Shown here: positions 25,738 to 36,925 of the stretch, piece by piece
Position numbering within the stretch: the stretch's first letter is position 1
How the letters are laid out: each line of letters opens with the position of its first letter
Source of the DNA: Mactromeris polynyma
Taxonomy: Eukaryota > Mollusca > Bivalvia > Venerida > Mactridae
Assembly: GCA_032209605.1 (NCBI GenBank)
Contig: JASFXZ010000001.1
Location: 6,138,001 to 6,202,000 of the forward strand
Direction of reading: 5' to 3'
Length of the DNA stretch: 64,000 nt
Program-made: the position numbers and the translations under genes
The notes under the pieces: model-generated
What the model saw: only the letters and a program-made list of their open reading frames with translations
What the model was told of the DNA's origin: nothing
Database searches by the model: none

Positions 25738-25898
25738 CAGTCAAACCTTGGGACCCTTAAAAACTGGTCTTCTTATTGAGGTGGTATTAAACTTGAGGTT
25801 GAATACGGAGCAAAACAGTGAAAATGAACTTGAACATTGCGTTCTTAATTTTGATGTAGTCTCATTGTTGAGGTGGTCTTTAAGTGAGATTTTACTGG
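25738..25898 (+). mobile_element. 'gaggtggtctta' interspersed element, copy 2 of 3
   Basis: It begins 'cagtcaaaccttgggaccct', continues with 'actggtcttcttattgaggt', 'cagtgaaaatgaacttgaac' and 'gttgaggtggtctttaagtg', and ends 'agattttact'. It is the most complete plus-strand copy and best shows the paired ends. Confidence 0.78.
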
Positions 25899-26227
25899 AG
25901 TGGCCCAGCCGGATACAGTAAATAATTACGTTAAATGACCGTAGAACGAACTCAATCAAGAACCAACAAACGACGATCTTAACCGAGAACGAGCAATCCG
26001 GTATTTAAAGAAATATTCATTGTTTTATAAATGAATTGATGTTTCAATAAATCAGAGAAAATGCAATTTAAAACTTGGATCGAATATCGTTTTGCAACAA
26101 AACTGTCGTCAGAGTTTGACGACAATAATTTCTTTTAAATTCCTATATTTTCAATCTCTAATTATTTCTTCTCCGACTTACCTACTTCCGAGTACAAGAA
26201 ATTTAAAATGCATTCTTTTAAACGATG
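25899..26227. other. AT-rich non-coding stretch
   Basis: Nothing recognised. Confidence 0.5.
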
Positions 26228-26993
26228 TACTGCTTGATTACTAGAACCTAGAATAATGTCTGCTTTGTTTATATGACGGACTGCTTGATTACTAGAACCT
26301 AGAATAGTGTCTGCTTTGTTTATGTGACGGACTGCTTGATTACTAGAACCTAGAATAATGTCTGCTTTGTTTATATGACGGACTGCTTGATTACTAGAAC
26401 CTAGAATAATGTCTGCTTTGTTTATATGACGGACTGCTTGATTACTAGAACCTAGAATAATGTCTGCTTTGTTTATATGACGGACTGCTTAATTACTAGA
26501 ACCTAGAATAATGTCTGCTTTGTTTATGTGACGGACTGCTTGATTACTAGAACCTAGAATAATGTCTGCTTTGTTTATATGACGGACTGCTTGATTACTA
26601 GAACCTAGAATAATGTCTGCTTTGTTTATGTGACGGACTGCTTGATTACTAGAACCTAGAATAATGTCTACTTTGTTTATATGACGGACTGCTTGATTAC
26701 TAGAACCTAGAATAATGTCTGCTTTGTTTATATGACGGACTGCTTGATTACTAGAACCTAGAATAATGTCTGCTTTGTTTATATGACGGACTGCTTGATT
26801 ACTAGAACCTAGAATAATGTCTGCTTTGTTTATATGACGGACTGCTTGATTACTAGAACCTAGAATAATGTCTACTTTGTTTATATGACGGACTGCTTGA
26901 TTACTAGAACCTAGAATAATGTCTGCTTTGTTTATATGACGGACTGCTTGATTACTAGAACCTAGAATAATGTCTGCTTTGTTTATATGACGG
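26228..26993. repeat. Minisatellite, 51-bp unit, 15 copies
   Basis: The unit is 'actgcttgattactagaacc' then 'tagaataatgtctgctttgt' and 'ttatatgacgg'. Only occasional single-base variants occur (tatatg/tatgtg, tctgc/tctac), so the array is very young or homogenised. Confidence 0.98.
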
Positions 26994-27237
26994 GCTGGTT
27001 AGGATATAATGGTCTGTTATTTAATGCATGCACTACATTCTGATTTCTTTTAATTACATTTTCAAAATGGTGATTCTCGTGAAGATTGTAGTGAACCAGA
27101 AAGAAATAACTTATACATGAGAACATTATTATTATAATTATCAAGTAACTTACCATATTTCTTGGCCACACTTTTCCACCGGCATTTCCGTAAGTATCTG
27201 GTTTTCAACTACGATGTTTGTTATATTTCTGTTTCTA

Positions 27238-27605
27238 GCAGCGGGAAAGTCCTAAATACATGTCACTTGTGGAAGGAAAGTCCTAAATATTTGTCACTTG
27301 TTGGAGAAAGGTCCTAAATATTTGTTACTTGTTGGAGAAAGGTCCTATATATATGTCACTTGCAGCGATGAAGTCCTAAATATTTGTCAGGTGCAGCAAG
27401 GAAGTCCTAAATATTTGTCACATGCAGCGAGGAAGTCCTAAATATGTGTCACATGCAGCGAGGTAGTCCTATTTTTAGTCACTCGTAGCAGGAAAGTCCT
27501 AAATAGTTGTCACTTGCAGCGAGGAATGTCCTACATTTTTGTCACTGGCAGCAGGAATATCCTACATTTCTTTCACTGGCAGCAGGAATGTCCTACATTT
27601 TTTCA
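27238..27605. repeat. Old, diverged minisatellite, about 32-bp unit, about 11 copies
   Basis: Units follow the pattern 'gaaagtcctaaatatttgtc' then 'acttgcagcgag'. Substitutions and indels accumulate strongly to the right ('gaatgtcctacatttttg'). It is markedly more decayed than its neighbours. Confidence 0.88.
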
Positions 27606-28447
27606 TTTGTAGAGATAATGTCATTTTTTTCTGCGACCTGAAACAAGAATATCTTGAAACGGGGATGTCCGAACATTTTGGTTGGTTGGAGAAATTGTTG
27701 TAGATTTAACTTTTGTCGATTGGCAGAAATAGCTTCGTTTGTCCTCGTAAAACCTGAAAGCAATTAAAAAAGTTCAATGGTATCGGAAATACGTTTAGAA
27801 CCGAACGGAAGGGGTGCATGTATGAAAACATCTGTAGATGTAGAGTAGGTCGATGTAGACACTGTTTATGCAAATTATAATGCAAACAATGTTTTGTATG
27901 TGGAATTTGAAATAACTGCGGTGTTAAATCCTCATTGAAGTACGTACAATACAAAACTAAATTTGAATTTAATGACTCCATCAATGTTTAAATTTACATT
28001 CACCCTTATTTTATTCTTTCACCAGTAAACATAAACTCAGAGGCATGAAATTAAACTGATATTATAAATGTTATTTGATTATGTTATTTGATCATAATTG
28101 CATGTCAAAATGTTGTAATAAAGTGAAGGCTCCTGTTACACGTACACAGGATTCCTTACATATTCAGCTTTAATACGCTTCTCGTTCGTTAACCTACAGA
28201 CGATCATATGTCGCTCTGACTTCCACAACAAAATACCAGACATACATTGTGATAGCAAGTCTAACAGACTATATGTTTTAATTACAGCATTATCTCCGAC
28301 ATTGGGTGACCCCTAAATTCTGTCAGGGAAAATAAGGGTTGTGATAATGTGTACGACACAAGTTATACCTCAGATTTTTGCACCACACATGGAACAACGG
28401 TGTAAAAAGTTCAAACATATTCAACTAACCCCCTGTAATCGAAAATC
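27606..28447. other. AT-rich non-coding stretch
   Basis: A 92-codon minus frame (27706-27984) has no recognisable content. Nothing else seen. Confidence 0.5.
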
Positions 28448-28614
28448 GATTACCCCGGGGGTCACCTGAACGCGTTTTCATATTATACCCGCGCAGCTTA
28501 GATTACCCCCGGGGGTCACCTGAACGCGTCTTCATATAACACCCGCGCAGCTTAGATTACCCCCGGGGGTCACCTGAACGCGTTTTCATATAACACCCGC
28601 GCAGCTTAGATTAC
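28448..28614. repeat. GC-rich tandem repeat, 54-bp unit, 3 copies
   Basis: 'gattacccccgggggtcacc' recurs at 28448 (one C fewer), 28501 and 28555, each followed by 'tgaacgcgt' and 'acccgcgcagctta'. Each unit contains the palindrome CCCCCGGGGG (CCCCGGGG in the first) and several CpG, in strong contrast with the AT-rich flanks. Confidence 0.95.
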
Positions 28615-29387
28615 CTCTCGCTGATTGAGCTGATGTGGCAAATTTCAATGATTTGAAATCATTGTAAGTTAATTGAATTGAAACTGTGAAACATACACAA
28701 TTGAAGCTAGTCTCAAACTGCAAATATCCATAAACGGTTACATGCTGTTACGCTGTTGCCGTGTTTGTTGTTGCTGCTACCGTTGCTGTTCCTGTTGATG
28801 TTGTTCCTGTCTTGTTGTTGTTTTGATGCTTATCATTTTTATTTATATCATTTACTGATTTTTTAGTCAATTAATGCACGGAAGCAGTATCTAAATAAAC
28901 ATAAATTATTGTTGTTTTGAAATGGAGGAAGGTTTTGTCTGTACACCTTACATGCTTTACCATTCTCTTGAATATAAATACAACGTTATGTGCAAATCAT
29001 GATTTGTTAAAGTAAATCTGTTATATTATCGATGATGCTGCAATTTCTACAAGATAATAACTGATAGAATAATTCCATACAGCAGTAAATATAATGTTAA
29101 ACAATCACATAAAGCCGAGGTTATCATTTTAAACAACTTATTTGATTTACAAGAATGTACCCAATCATTTATACAAGTTTAAGAAACACCTTCTATTGAA
29201 TATAAAACTGGTATGAACAATAAAACACCTGGTGAGTTAAATCACAGACTTACACAGGAATTCATGGAATGGCACTGGGTGTGTCGAGTACTTGTATTAA
29301 GATGGGTATTTGAAATATTCCGTTAATAACTACAATTGTACCTCATTCAAGTAGACGCGCAAGGACATTGTAAACATGTTTGTTTAT
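28615..29387. other. Non-coding stretch with imperfect triplet run
   Basis: Degenerate TTG/CTG triplets ('gttgttgctgctaccgttgc') occupy about 28744-28830. The remainder is AT-rich with nothing recognised. Confidence 0.6.
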
Positions 29388-30238
29388 GGTTCCCCTACTC
29401 ACACATTCTTGGACAGGTAGGTTCCCCTACTCACACATTCTTGGACAGGTAGGTTCCCCTACTCACGCATTCTTGGAAAGGTAGGTTCCCCTACTCACAC
29501 ATTCTTGGACAGGTAGGTTCCCCTACTCACACATTCTTGGAAAGGTAGGTTCCCCTACTCACGCATTCTTGGAAAGGTAGGTTCCCCTACTCACACATTC
29601 TTGGAAAGGTAGGTTCCCCTACTCACGCATTCAGGGACAGGTAGGTTCTCCTACTCACACATTCTTGGACAGGTAGGTTCCCCTACTCACACATTCTTGG
29701 ACAGGTAGGTTCCTCTACTCACACATTCTGGAACAGGTAGGTTCCTCTACTCACACATTCTTGGACAGGTAGGTTCCCCTACTCACACATTCTTGGAAAG
29801 GTAGGTTCCCCTACTCACGCATTCAGGGACAGGTAGGTTCCTCTACTCACACATTCAGGGACAGGTAGGTTCCTCTACTCACACATTCTGGGAAAGGTAG
29901 GTTCTTCTACTCACACATTCTGGAACAGGTAGGTTCCTCTACTCACACATTCTGGAACAGGTAGGTTCCTCTACTCACACATTCTGGGACAGGTAGGTTC
30001 CTCTACTCACACATTCTGGACAGATAGGTTCCTCTACTCACACATTCTGGACAGATAGGTTCCTCTACTCACACATTCTGGACAGATAGGTTCCTCTACT
30101 CACACATTCTGGACAGATAGGTTCCTCTACTCACACATTCTGGGACAGGTAGGTTCCTCTACTCACACATTCTGGACAGATAGGTTCCTCTACTCACACA
30201 TTCTGGACAGATAGGTTCCTCTACTCACACATTCTGGA
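29388..30238. repeat. Minisatellite, 31/32-bp unit, about 27 copies in two subfamilies
   Basis: The unit is 'gttcccctactcacacattc' then 'ttggacaggtag'. The left half is dominated by 'ccccta' and 'ttggaca'. The right half is dominated by 'cctcta' and 'tggacagata', so the two ends have homogenised separately. Confidence 0.97.
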
Positions 30239-30366
30239 AACTAGAAACCAACCATCAGAAACTCAGCATTCACAAATCGGACCCAGCCCCCTGCGGACAG
30301 ACCTGGACAAACACCCAGTGGAGAAGCACGCGATAAAGGGATTCAAACATACTTAAACGGATCAGG

Positions 30367-30410
30367 GGATACACGCATGGAGGGGACACAAAATCAAGAC
30401 AAAAACGACA
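30367..30410 (+). repeat. Lone diverged copy of the 48-bp unit of the 6699-8270 array
   Basis: 'gggatacacgcatggagggg' followed by 'acacaaaatcaagac' matches the array's 'gagatacacgcagggagggg' and 'acacacaacacaatac'. It is a single unit and is not tandem. Confidence 0.6.
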
Positions 30411-30936
30411 AGGTCATGAAAAGTTAACACCACCACACCATCAGACAGTGATTTCATACTGAACGTTGTTTTATTGCCATATAATGATGAGACTAAAATA
30501 AAGGATAAATATACACACCGGTTCAAGATATAGTACATAGAATATTTCGGCAAACAACTGAAATCCTACTTCAGTTTGTAGTTATAATTTAAGTTTTATG
30601 ACATTTGGGCAACTTTCTTCAGTCCTTACAAATCAGTTTTGTACGTAACGCCTAATTTCACACAGAAATTGCGACATAAAATGTCTTGTCACGTGTTTTG
30701 TTAATATAAATATTAAAATTAAAATTTTATACGATTTCAAAGAATTTCAAAAATTCGGATTGATGAGTTGCGTATCACTTTATGATGTCATTATAGACAA
30801 GTTGTGTACGATGTATAGATGTACTCACTTGATGGAGTGGGAGAAGACAAGCAACAATAACAATAACTTATGGACGAAAAAAGCAAAGTAAGAAGTTTTA
30901 TCACCAATGACACAATGCCCAATCTTACACCAACGC
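30411..30936. other. AT-rich non-coding stretch
   Basis: Nothing recognised. Confidence 0.5.
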
Positions 30937-32009
30937 CCAGTCATTGTCAGCACAGTCATTGTCAGCACAGTCATTGTCAGCACAGTCATTGTCAGCACAG
31001 TCATTGTCAGTACAGTCATTGTCAGCACAGTCATTGTCAGCACAGTCATTGTCAGCACAGTCATTGTCAGCACAGTCATTGTCAGCACAGTCATTGTCAG
31101 CACAGTCATTGTCAGCACAGTCATTGTCAGCACAGTCATTGTCAGCACAGTCATTGTCAGCACAGTCATTGTCAGCACAGTCATTGTCAGCACAGTCATT
31201 GTCAGCACAGTCATTGTCAGTACAGTCATTGTCAGCACAGTCATTGTCAGCACAGTCATTGTCAGCACAGTCATTGTCAGCACAGTCATTGTCAGCACAG
31301 TCATTGTCAGTACAGTCATTGTCAGCACAGTCATTGTCAGCACAGTCATTGTCAGCACAGTCATTGTCAGCACAGTCATTGTCAGCACAGTCATTGTCAG
31401 CACAGTCATTGTCAGCACAGTCATTGTCAGCACAGTCATTGTCAGCACAGTCATTGTCAGCACAGTCATTGTCAGCACAGTCATTGTCAGCACAGTCATT
31501 GTCAGCACAGTCATTGTCAGTACAGTCATTGTCAGCACAGTCATTGTCAGCACAGTCATTGTCAGCATAGTCATTGTCAGCACAGTCATTGTCAGCACAG
31601 TCATTGTCAGCACAGTCATTGTCAGCACAGTCATTGTCAGCACAGTCATTGTCAGCACAGTCATTGTCAGCACAGTCATTGTCAGCACAGTCATTGTCAG
31701 CACAGTCATTGTCAGCACAGTCATTGTCAGCACAGTCATTGTCAGCACAGTCATTGTCAGCACAGTCATTGTCAGCACAGTCATTGTCAGCACAGTCATT
31801 GTCAGCACAGTCATTGTCAGCACAGTCATTGTCAGCACAGTCATTGTCAGCACAGTCATTGTCAGCACAGTCATTGTCAGCACAGTCATTGTCAGCACAG
31901 TCATTGTCAGCACAGTCATTGTCAGCACAGTCATTGTCAGCACAGTCATTGTCAGCACAGTCATTGTCAGCACAGTCATTGTCAGCACAGTCATTGTCAG
32001 CACAGTCAC
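30937..32009. repeat. Minisatellite, 15-bp unit, about 71 copies, nearly perfect
   Basis: The unit is 'tcattgtcagcacag'. Variation is almost confined to 'cagtacag' in six units and one 'catag' unit near 31566. The 15-bp period is a multiple of three and lacks stops in five of six frames, so frames of about 370-390 codons with pentapeptide repeats (for example HSHCQ, VIVST, MTVLT) appear on both strands. I consider these artefacts. Confidence 0.98.
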
Positions 32010-32074
32010 AGTGTGTAGACAGGTGTTCTATCCGCACCGTTTATGGGAATAAATGTCGCAACTATGGAGTTTCT

Positions 32075-32252
32075 CGAGTACTTGCTGGTGACCAAAGATT
32101 TGGCGCGAGTACTTGCTGGTGACCAAAGATTTGGCGCGAGTACTTGCTGGTGACCAAAGATTTGGCGCGAGTACTTGCTGGTGACCAAAGATTTGGCGCG
32201 AGTACTTGCTGGTGACTTGCTGGTGACTTGCTGGTGACTTGCTGGTGACCCA
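32075..32252. repeat. Minisatellite, 31-bp unit (about 4.5 copies) ending in an 11-bp sub-repeat
   Basis: 'gagtacttgctggtgaccaa' plus 'agatttggcgc' repeats from 32075. The last unit runs into four copies of 'cttgctggtga', a fragment of the same unit that has been amplified in its turn. Confidence 0.95.
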
Positions 32253-33015
32253 GGATGCAGTCATCAAGAGATTAATACTTAACTTGTAAACACTTGTTTC
32301 ACAGTTGATGTAAAATAACTAAGTTAAAACGATTGGCAGTACAAACCATGTGCCCCCCACCCCAGATCATACTTACAATAACTTCTGTCGAAATGATTAC
32401 AATAAAACCATGTAACATCCGCCTACATACGTTTATCAAGATCGGCGAATCGTCCTGTGACGCCTGATAGATGATATATACACACACAATGCAATCAATA
32501 AAATGGTCGATGAGACAATAGAGAAATGTACACTTATTTCGTAGTTTTCCTCAGGACAAATCATTTCATATATTTTTTATGAAACACCTGTTTAAATAGT
32601 GTAAAAACGTTAACATGTGCCTGGCTTAAAATGTTGATCATGAATGTAGTGTAGTCAGTTTATTCAGTTAAAAGCGTGCACTCATGAATATTTTATCTTC
32701 CACGTTCGCAACTATATAGTTCACGACTTCATGTTATCAAAACATGAAATTATGAAGTACATAAAATATAATCGACAATTTTATGACTTGAACTAAGAAA
32801 ATGTGAAATTTATACATTAAATCGTAGTGATTTATGACTTTAACGATCATCAAATTTGTTCATTTACCTACAAATTATAATAAGCAACGAGTAAACAGTT
32901 CTAAAGTACGGATGTAAAATCAGCAACTAAACTCGTTTTATTTCATTTCTAAACTTGGCGGATAGAAACTGTGCGTGCAACAAATTATTTAAAAAACCCC
33001 AAATAGAACGCAGAA
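32253..33015. other. AT-rich non-coding stretch
   Basis: Nothing recognised. Confidence 0.55.
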
Positions 33016-33300
33016 AACAAGAGACGTGACTAGTAGTAGCGGATGTCCGTGAAGTTGAAGTGCCCTCCCGTGTATGTGACCTTCACCTGTGTCTGTGACC
33101 TTGACCTTTGTCTGTGACCTTGACCTTTGTCAGTGACATTAACCTTGGACGTACATACCTGACTACACGCATTGTCATCATGCTTAACATTCGTACAAAG
33201 TTTCGTCGAAACTCCTCGACTCTCTAGTTAAACAGTTTTAACTTAGACACGAAGTGTTTCGGACGGACTGACAAAATAATGTACAGACGCACATAGAGAT
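33016..33300 (+). mobile_element. Bivalve-type interspersed repeat, 'aacaagag ... tgaccttgacctt' family, copy 1
   Basis: It starts 'aacaagagacgtgac', includes 'gtgaccttgacctttgtc' direct repeats at about 33079-33140, then 'acaaagtttcgtcgaaactc', 'agttaaacagttttaactta' and 'cggacggactgacaaa'. I recognise this general layout as a common bivalve dispersed repeat (recollection). A shorter copy is at 49203-49386. The tgaccttgacc core contains nuclear-receptor half-sites by sequence. Confidence 0.75.
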
Positions 33301-33552
33301 GACCGCACGTGCATCCAATCCGAGGAATTAAAATAAGAAGCGTTACCCTCAAGTATACGTATATAATATACAAGTATGTATCGGTTAACTAGAGAAACTA
33401 TATGTCTGCTAGTTTGTGTCAGTTTAGAAACGTTCTACAATATTTCTAAAAATGTTCACCACGACGTTGACGTACATACAAGATTTGTTGAGTGTTAATG
33501 AAGTGTTCAATACATTGCTAATACAAATATTGTTGATCATGGATGATCACAA
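33301..33552. other. AT-rich spacer
   Basis: Nothing recognised. Confidence 0.5.
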
Positions 33553-34997
33553 GATGATCAGGCTGAGTTCTACTGTATTACATTGTGTAAAGAACAAGAT
33601 GATCAGGCAGAGTTCCACTGTATTACATTGTGTAAAGAACAAGATGATCAGACAGAGTTCCACTGTATTACATTGTGTAAAGAACAAGATGATCAGACAG
33701 AGTTCCACTGTATTACATTGTGTAAATAACAAGATAATCAGACAGAGTTCCACTGTATTACATTGTGTAAAGAACAAGATGATCAGGCATAGTTCCACTG
33801 TATTACATTGTGTAAAGAACAAGATGATCAGGCAGAGTTCCACTGTATTACATTGTGTAAAGAACAAGATGATCAGGCAGAGTTCCACTGTATTACATTG
33901 TGTAAAGAACAAGATGATCAGGCATAGTTCCACTGTATAACATTGTGTAAAGAACACGATGATCAGACAGAGTTCCACTGTATTACATTGTGTAAAGAAC
34001 AAGATGATCAGGCAGAGTTCCACTGTATTACATTGTGTAAAGAACAAGATGATCAGACAGAGTTCCACTGTATTACATTGTGTAAAGAACAAGCTGATCA
34101 GACATAGTTCCACTGTATTACATTGTGTAAAGAACAAGATGATCAGGCATAGTTCCACTGTATTACATTGTGTAAAGAACAAGATGATCAGGCAGAGTTT
34201 CACTGTATTACATTGTGTAAAGAACAAGATGATCACAGAGTTCCACTGTATTACATTGTGTAAAGAACAAGATGACCAGGGAGTTCCACTGTATTACATT
34301 GTGTAAAGAACAAGATGACCAGGCAGAGTTCCACTGTATTACATTGTGTAAAGAACAAGATGATCAGGCAGAGTTCCACTGTATTACATTGTGTAAAGAA
34401 CAAGATGATCAGGCAGAGTTCCACTGTATTACATTGTGTAAAGAACAAGATTCAGACAGAGTTCCCACTGTATTACATTGTGTAAAGAACAAGATGATCA
34501 GGCAGAGTTCCACTGTATTACATTGTGTAAAAAACAAGATAATCAGTCAGAGTTCCACTGTATTACATTGTGTAAAGAACAAGATGATCAGGCATAGTTC
34601 CACTGTATTACATTGTGTAAAGAACAAGATAATCAGACAGAGTTCCACTGTATTACATTGTGTAAAGAACAAGATGATCAGACAGAGTTCCACTGTATTA
34701 CATTGTGTAAAGAACAAGATGATCAGGCATAGTTCCACTGTATTACATTGTGTAAAGAACAAGATAATCAGACAGAGTTCCACTGTATTACATTGTGTAA
34801 AGAACACGATGATCAGACATAGTTCCACTGTATTACATTGTGTAAAGAACAAGATGATCAGACAGAGTTCCACTGTATTACATTGTGTAAAGAACAAGAT
34901 GATCAGACAGAGTTCCACTGTATTACATTGTGTAAAGAACAAGATGATCAGGCATAGTTCCACTGTATTACATTGTGTAAAGAACACGATGATCAGA
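33553..34997. repeat. Minisatellite, 45-bp unit, about 32 copies
   Basis: The unit is 'ttccactgtattacattgtg' then 'taaagaacaagatgatcagg' and 'cagag'. Variants include 'catag', 'aagata', 'cacgat' and several short deletions at 34230-34460. The 45-bp period yields open frames on both strands that follow the array boundaries exactly. Confidence 0.98.
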
Positions 34998-35130
34998 CGA
35001 GGTCTGCATGACTGTACATTCCAAAGTATTCATTTTACATTAATTCAACCTTTTCGACGTTGGCAACTTTGACTTTTTAAACTTCTGCACCGTAAAATAA
35101 CATTAAAGAAATAACCAGTAGCTTTCAGAA

Positions 35131-35597
35131 ATCACGTGTGAAGTAATGCTGGTATGTGAGCAGTTTTGACCAGTATATATTTATTTACTAAGGAGTATCA
35201 CGTGTGAAGTAATGCTGGTATGTGAGCAGTTTTGACCAGTATATATTTATTTACTAAGGAGTATCACGTGTGAAGTAATGCTGGTATGTCAGCAGTTTTG
35301 ACCAGTATATATTTATTTACTAAGGAGTATCACGTGTGAAGTAATGCTGGTATGTCAGCAGTTTTGACCAGTATATATTTATTTACTAAGGAGTATCACG
35401 TGTGAAGTAATGCTGGTATGTTAGCAGTTTTGACCAGTATATATTTATTTACTAAGGAGTATCACGTGTGAAGTAATGCTGGTATGTCAGCAGTTTTGAC
35501 CAGTATATATTTATTTACTAAGGAGTATCACGTGTGAAGTAATGCTGGTATGTGAGCAGTTTTGACCAGTATATATTTATTTACTAAGGATTATCAC
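35131..35597. repeat. Minisatellite, 66-bp unit, 7 copies
   Basis: The unit is 'atcacgtgtgaagtaatgct' then 'ggtatgtgagcagttttgac' and 'cagtatatatttatttacta'. It is almost invariant except gtgagc/gtcagc/gttagc. Each unit carries one CACGTG. Confidence 0.98.
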
Positions 35598-36064
35598 AAA
35601 GGAATCCGTCGGTATAGGTGTTAGATTATATATGTAAAACCAACATTCTAAAATCAGTGAATAATGCATTAATTAAATGTTCATCCGTTTATACAGATAG
35701 GAATTTATAATCTACTGTAACGATATAAATCTATAAATAGTGTGAAACCATGAAAAGGGGAATTAAATAACACTTTATAAATCACACTTAAATGTGTTAA
35801 GTTATGTTGTACACATAGATATTAAACTATTACATGCAAGAACACATTATATGTTTCTTTCTTTGCCCAAGTGACGTAAAGTTGCAGAGGAATTTGTTAC
35901 AATACGTCACTAGATCATCTATTATAAACATTAAACATATAGGTCTTAATGTCCGTCTTTAATTGTTTAGCAGTAAGTTACATGAAGGATCCAAGCTAGA
36001 TACTTTGTTATTATGGATACTGTTGTTTATCTTCAACTGATTATACACCGTTTATAAACAATTT
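35598..36064. other. AT-rich non-coding stretch
   Basis: Nothing recognised. Confidence 0.5.
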
Positions 36065-36270
36065 TCAGTCATAAACGGCGGTCAGCTGACCTAACCAGTT
36101 TTGCTGGAATGAATCAACCAGTACTAACTTGCTCTTCAGCAAGCAACTGACAACTTCTGCACATGTGGAGGACATGACCATAGCCAGTGTCACGGTAGAA
36201 CATAACCTGCACAATCCGAGAATATTACCCGGATCTACGGGGAGACAGTCTAGCGCTCAACAAACTGCAT
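36065..36270 (+). mobile_element. Degenerate SINE-like dispersed repeat with tRNA-like tail
   Basis: 'aaccagttttgctggaatga' (36094-36113), then 'aaccagtactaacttgctct' and 'aactgacaacttctgcacat', are blocks I recall from bivalve dispersed repeats. They are followed by a decayed segment ('cccggatctacggggagaca', 'agcgctcaacaaactgc') resembling an inverted tRNA-like region. It is not an intact tRNA. Confidence 0.5.
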
Positions 36271-36363
36271 CCACCCTCAGACTTCAGTATACCAGTGGCT
36301 TTCAAATTATGTTGACTCAGCAGTGACTCAAATAACAGAGTTAAACCAATGCCATCGGTCACA

Positions 36364-36925
36364 TATCCGTACGATGTCCAGGGTTAGGGTCAACTTTTAA
36401 AATCCGTACGGACTCCGTCCAATCGTAGCTTCTGGTCACATGCCTACGGGCCCCGTACGATCTTTCGGAGGATGCAATCGAATGATATCCGAACGGACAT
36501 CGCAGACAAATCGTGCGGAGTTTGCAAGGAGCTCGGACGTACTCGTACGATTCACGTGTGTTCGTACGGCGCTCGTACGGGGCATGTACGGTGTCCGCAC
36601 GTTAACCGTGCGACTCCCCTGCGATAGTCGTGCAAGCTCTTACGGGCCTCGCGGTGTTCCGAATCCGCACGGACATCGTGCGATGCCCCGTACGAGCTCT
36701 ACTGGGGCACTGGCGGTGCCCGGACGAGGCCTTGCGAGCTGCTCCCGACATCGAAAATTTCTACGAGCTTGGTGAGAACTCGGGAGCTCTTTGAAGCATT
36801 GTCAGAGAGTCCCCGAGTCCTCTACGAGTTCAAAAAACCGGACGATGCTCGAAAGAGTCAACGATGTCCGTACTGAATTTCGACTGAAAGCCTACTCGTA
36901 CGGAGCTCGTAGCGTGGATGTGACC
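36364..36925. repeat. CpG-rich island of degenerate CGTACG-containing repeats
   Basis: CGTACG occurs at 36368, 36405, 36453, 36544, 36563, 36573, 36689 and 36897. Around these are many close variants ('ctcgtacgg', 'ccgcacgga', 'atcgtgcga', 'tctacgag', 'gagctc'). Spacing is irregular, unlike the minisatellites, and the block is sharply more GC- and CpG-rich than its flanks. Plus-strand frames through it are arginine/serine-rich composition artefacts. I do not know what it is. Confidence 0.7.

Noticed and set aside
30825..32052. Frames of 370-394 codons on both strands with pentapeptide repeats
   Set aside because: A trivial result of a 15-bp unit; five frames are open over the same DNA.
33452..35072. 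Frames through the 45-bp array on both strands
   Set aside because: The boundaries follow the array, and the unit length is a multiple of three.
36200..36270. Possible tRNA gene
   Set aside because: Only a decayed tRNA-like segment is present; no complete cloverleaf with A and B boxes could be drawn.
36440..36775. Arginine-rich 111-codon plus frame in the CGTACG block
   Set aside because: The composition is explained by CpG-rich repeated motifs; no domain or splice context.
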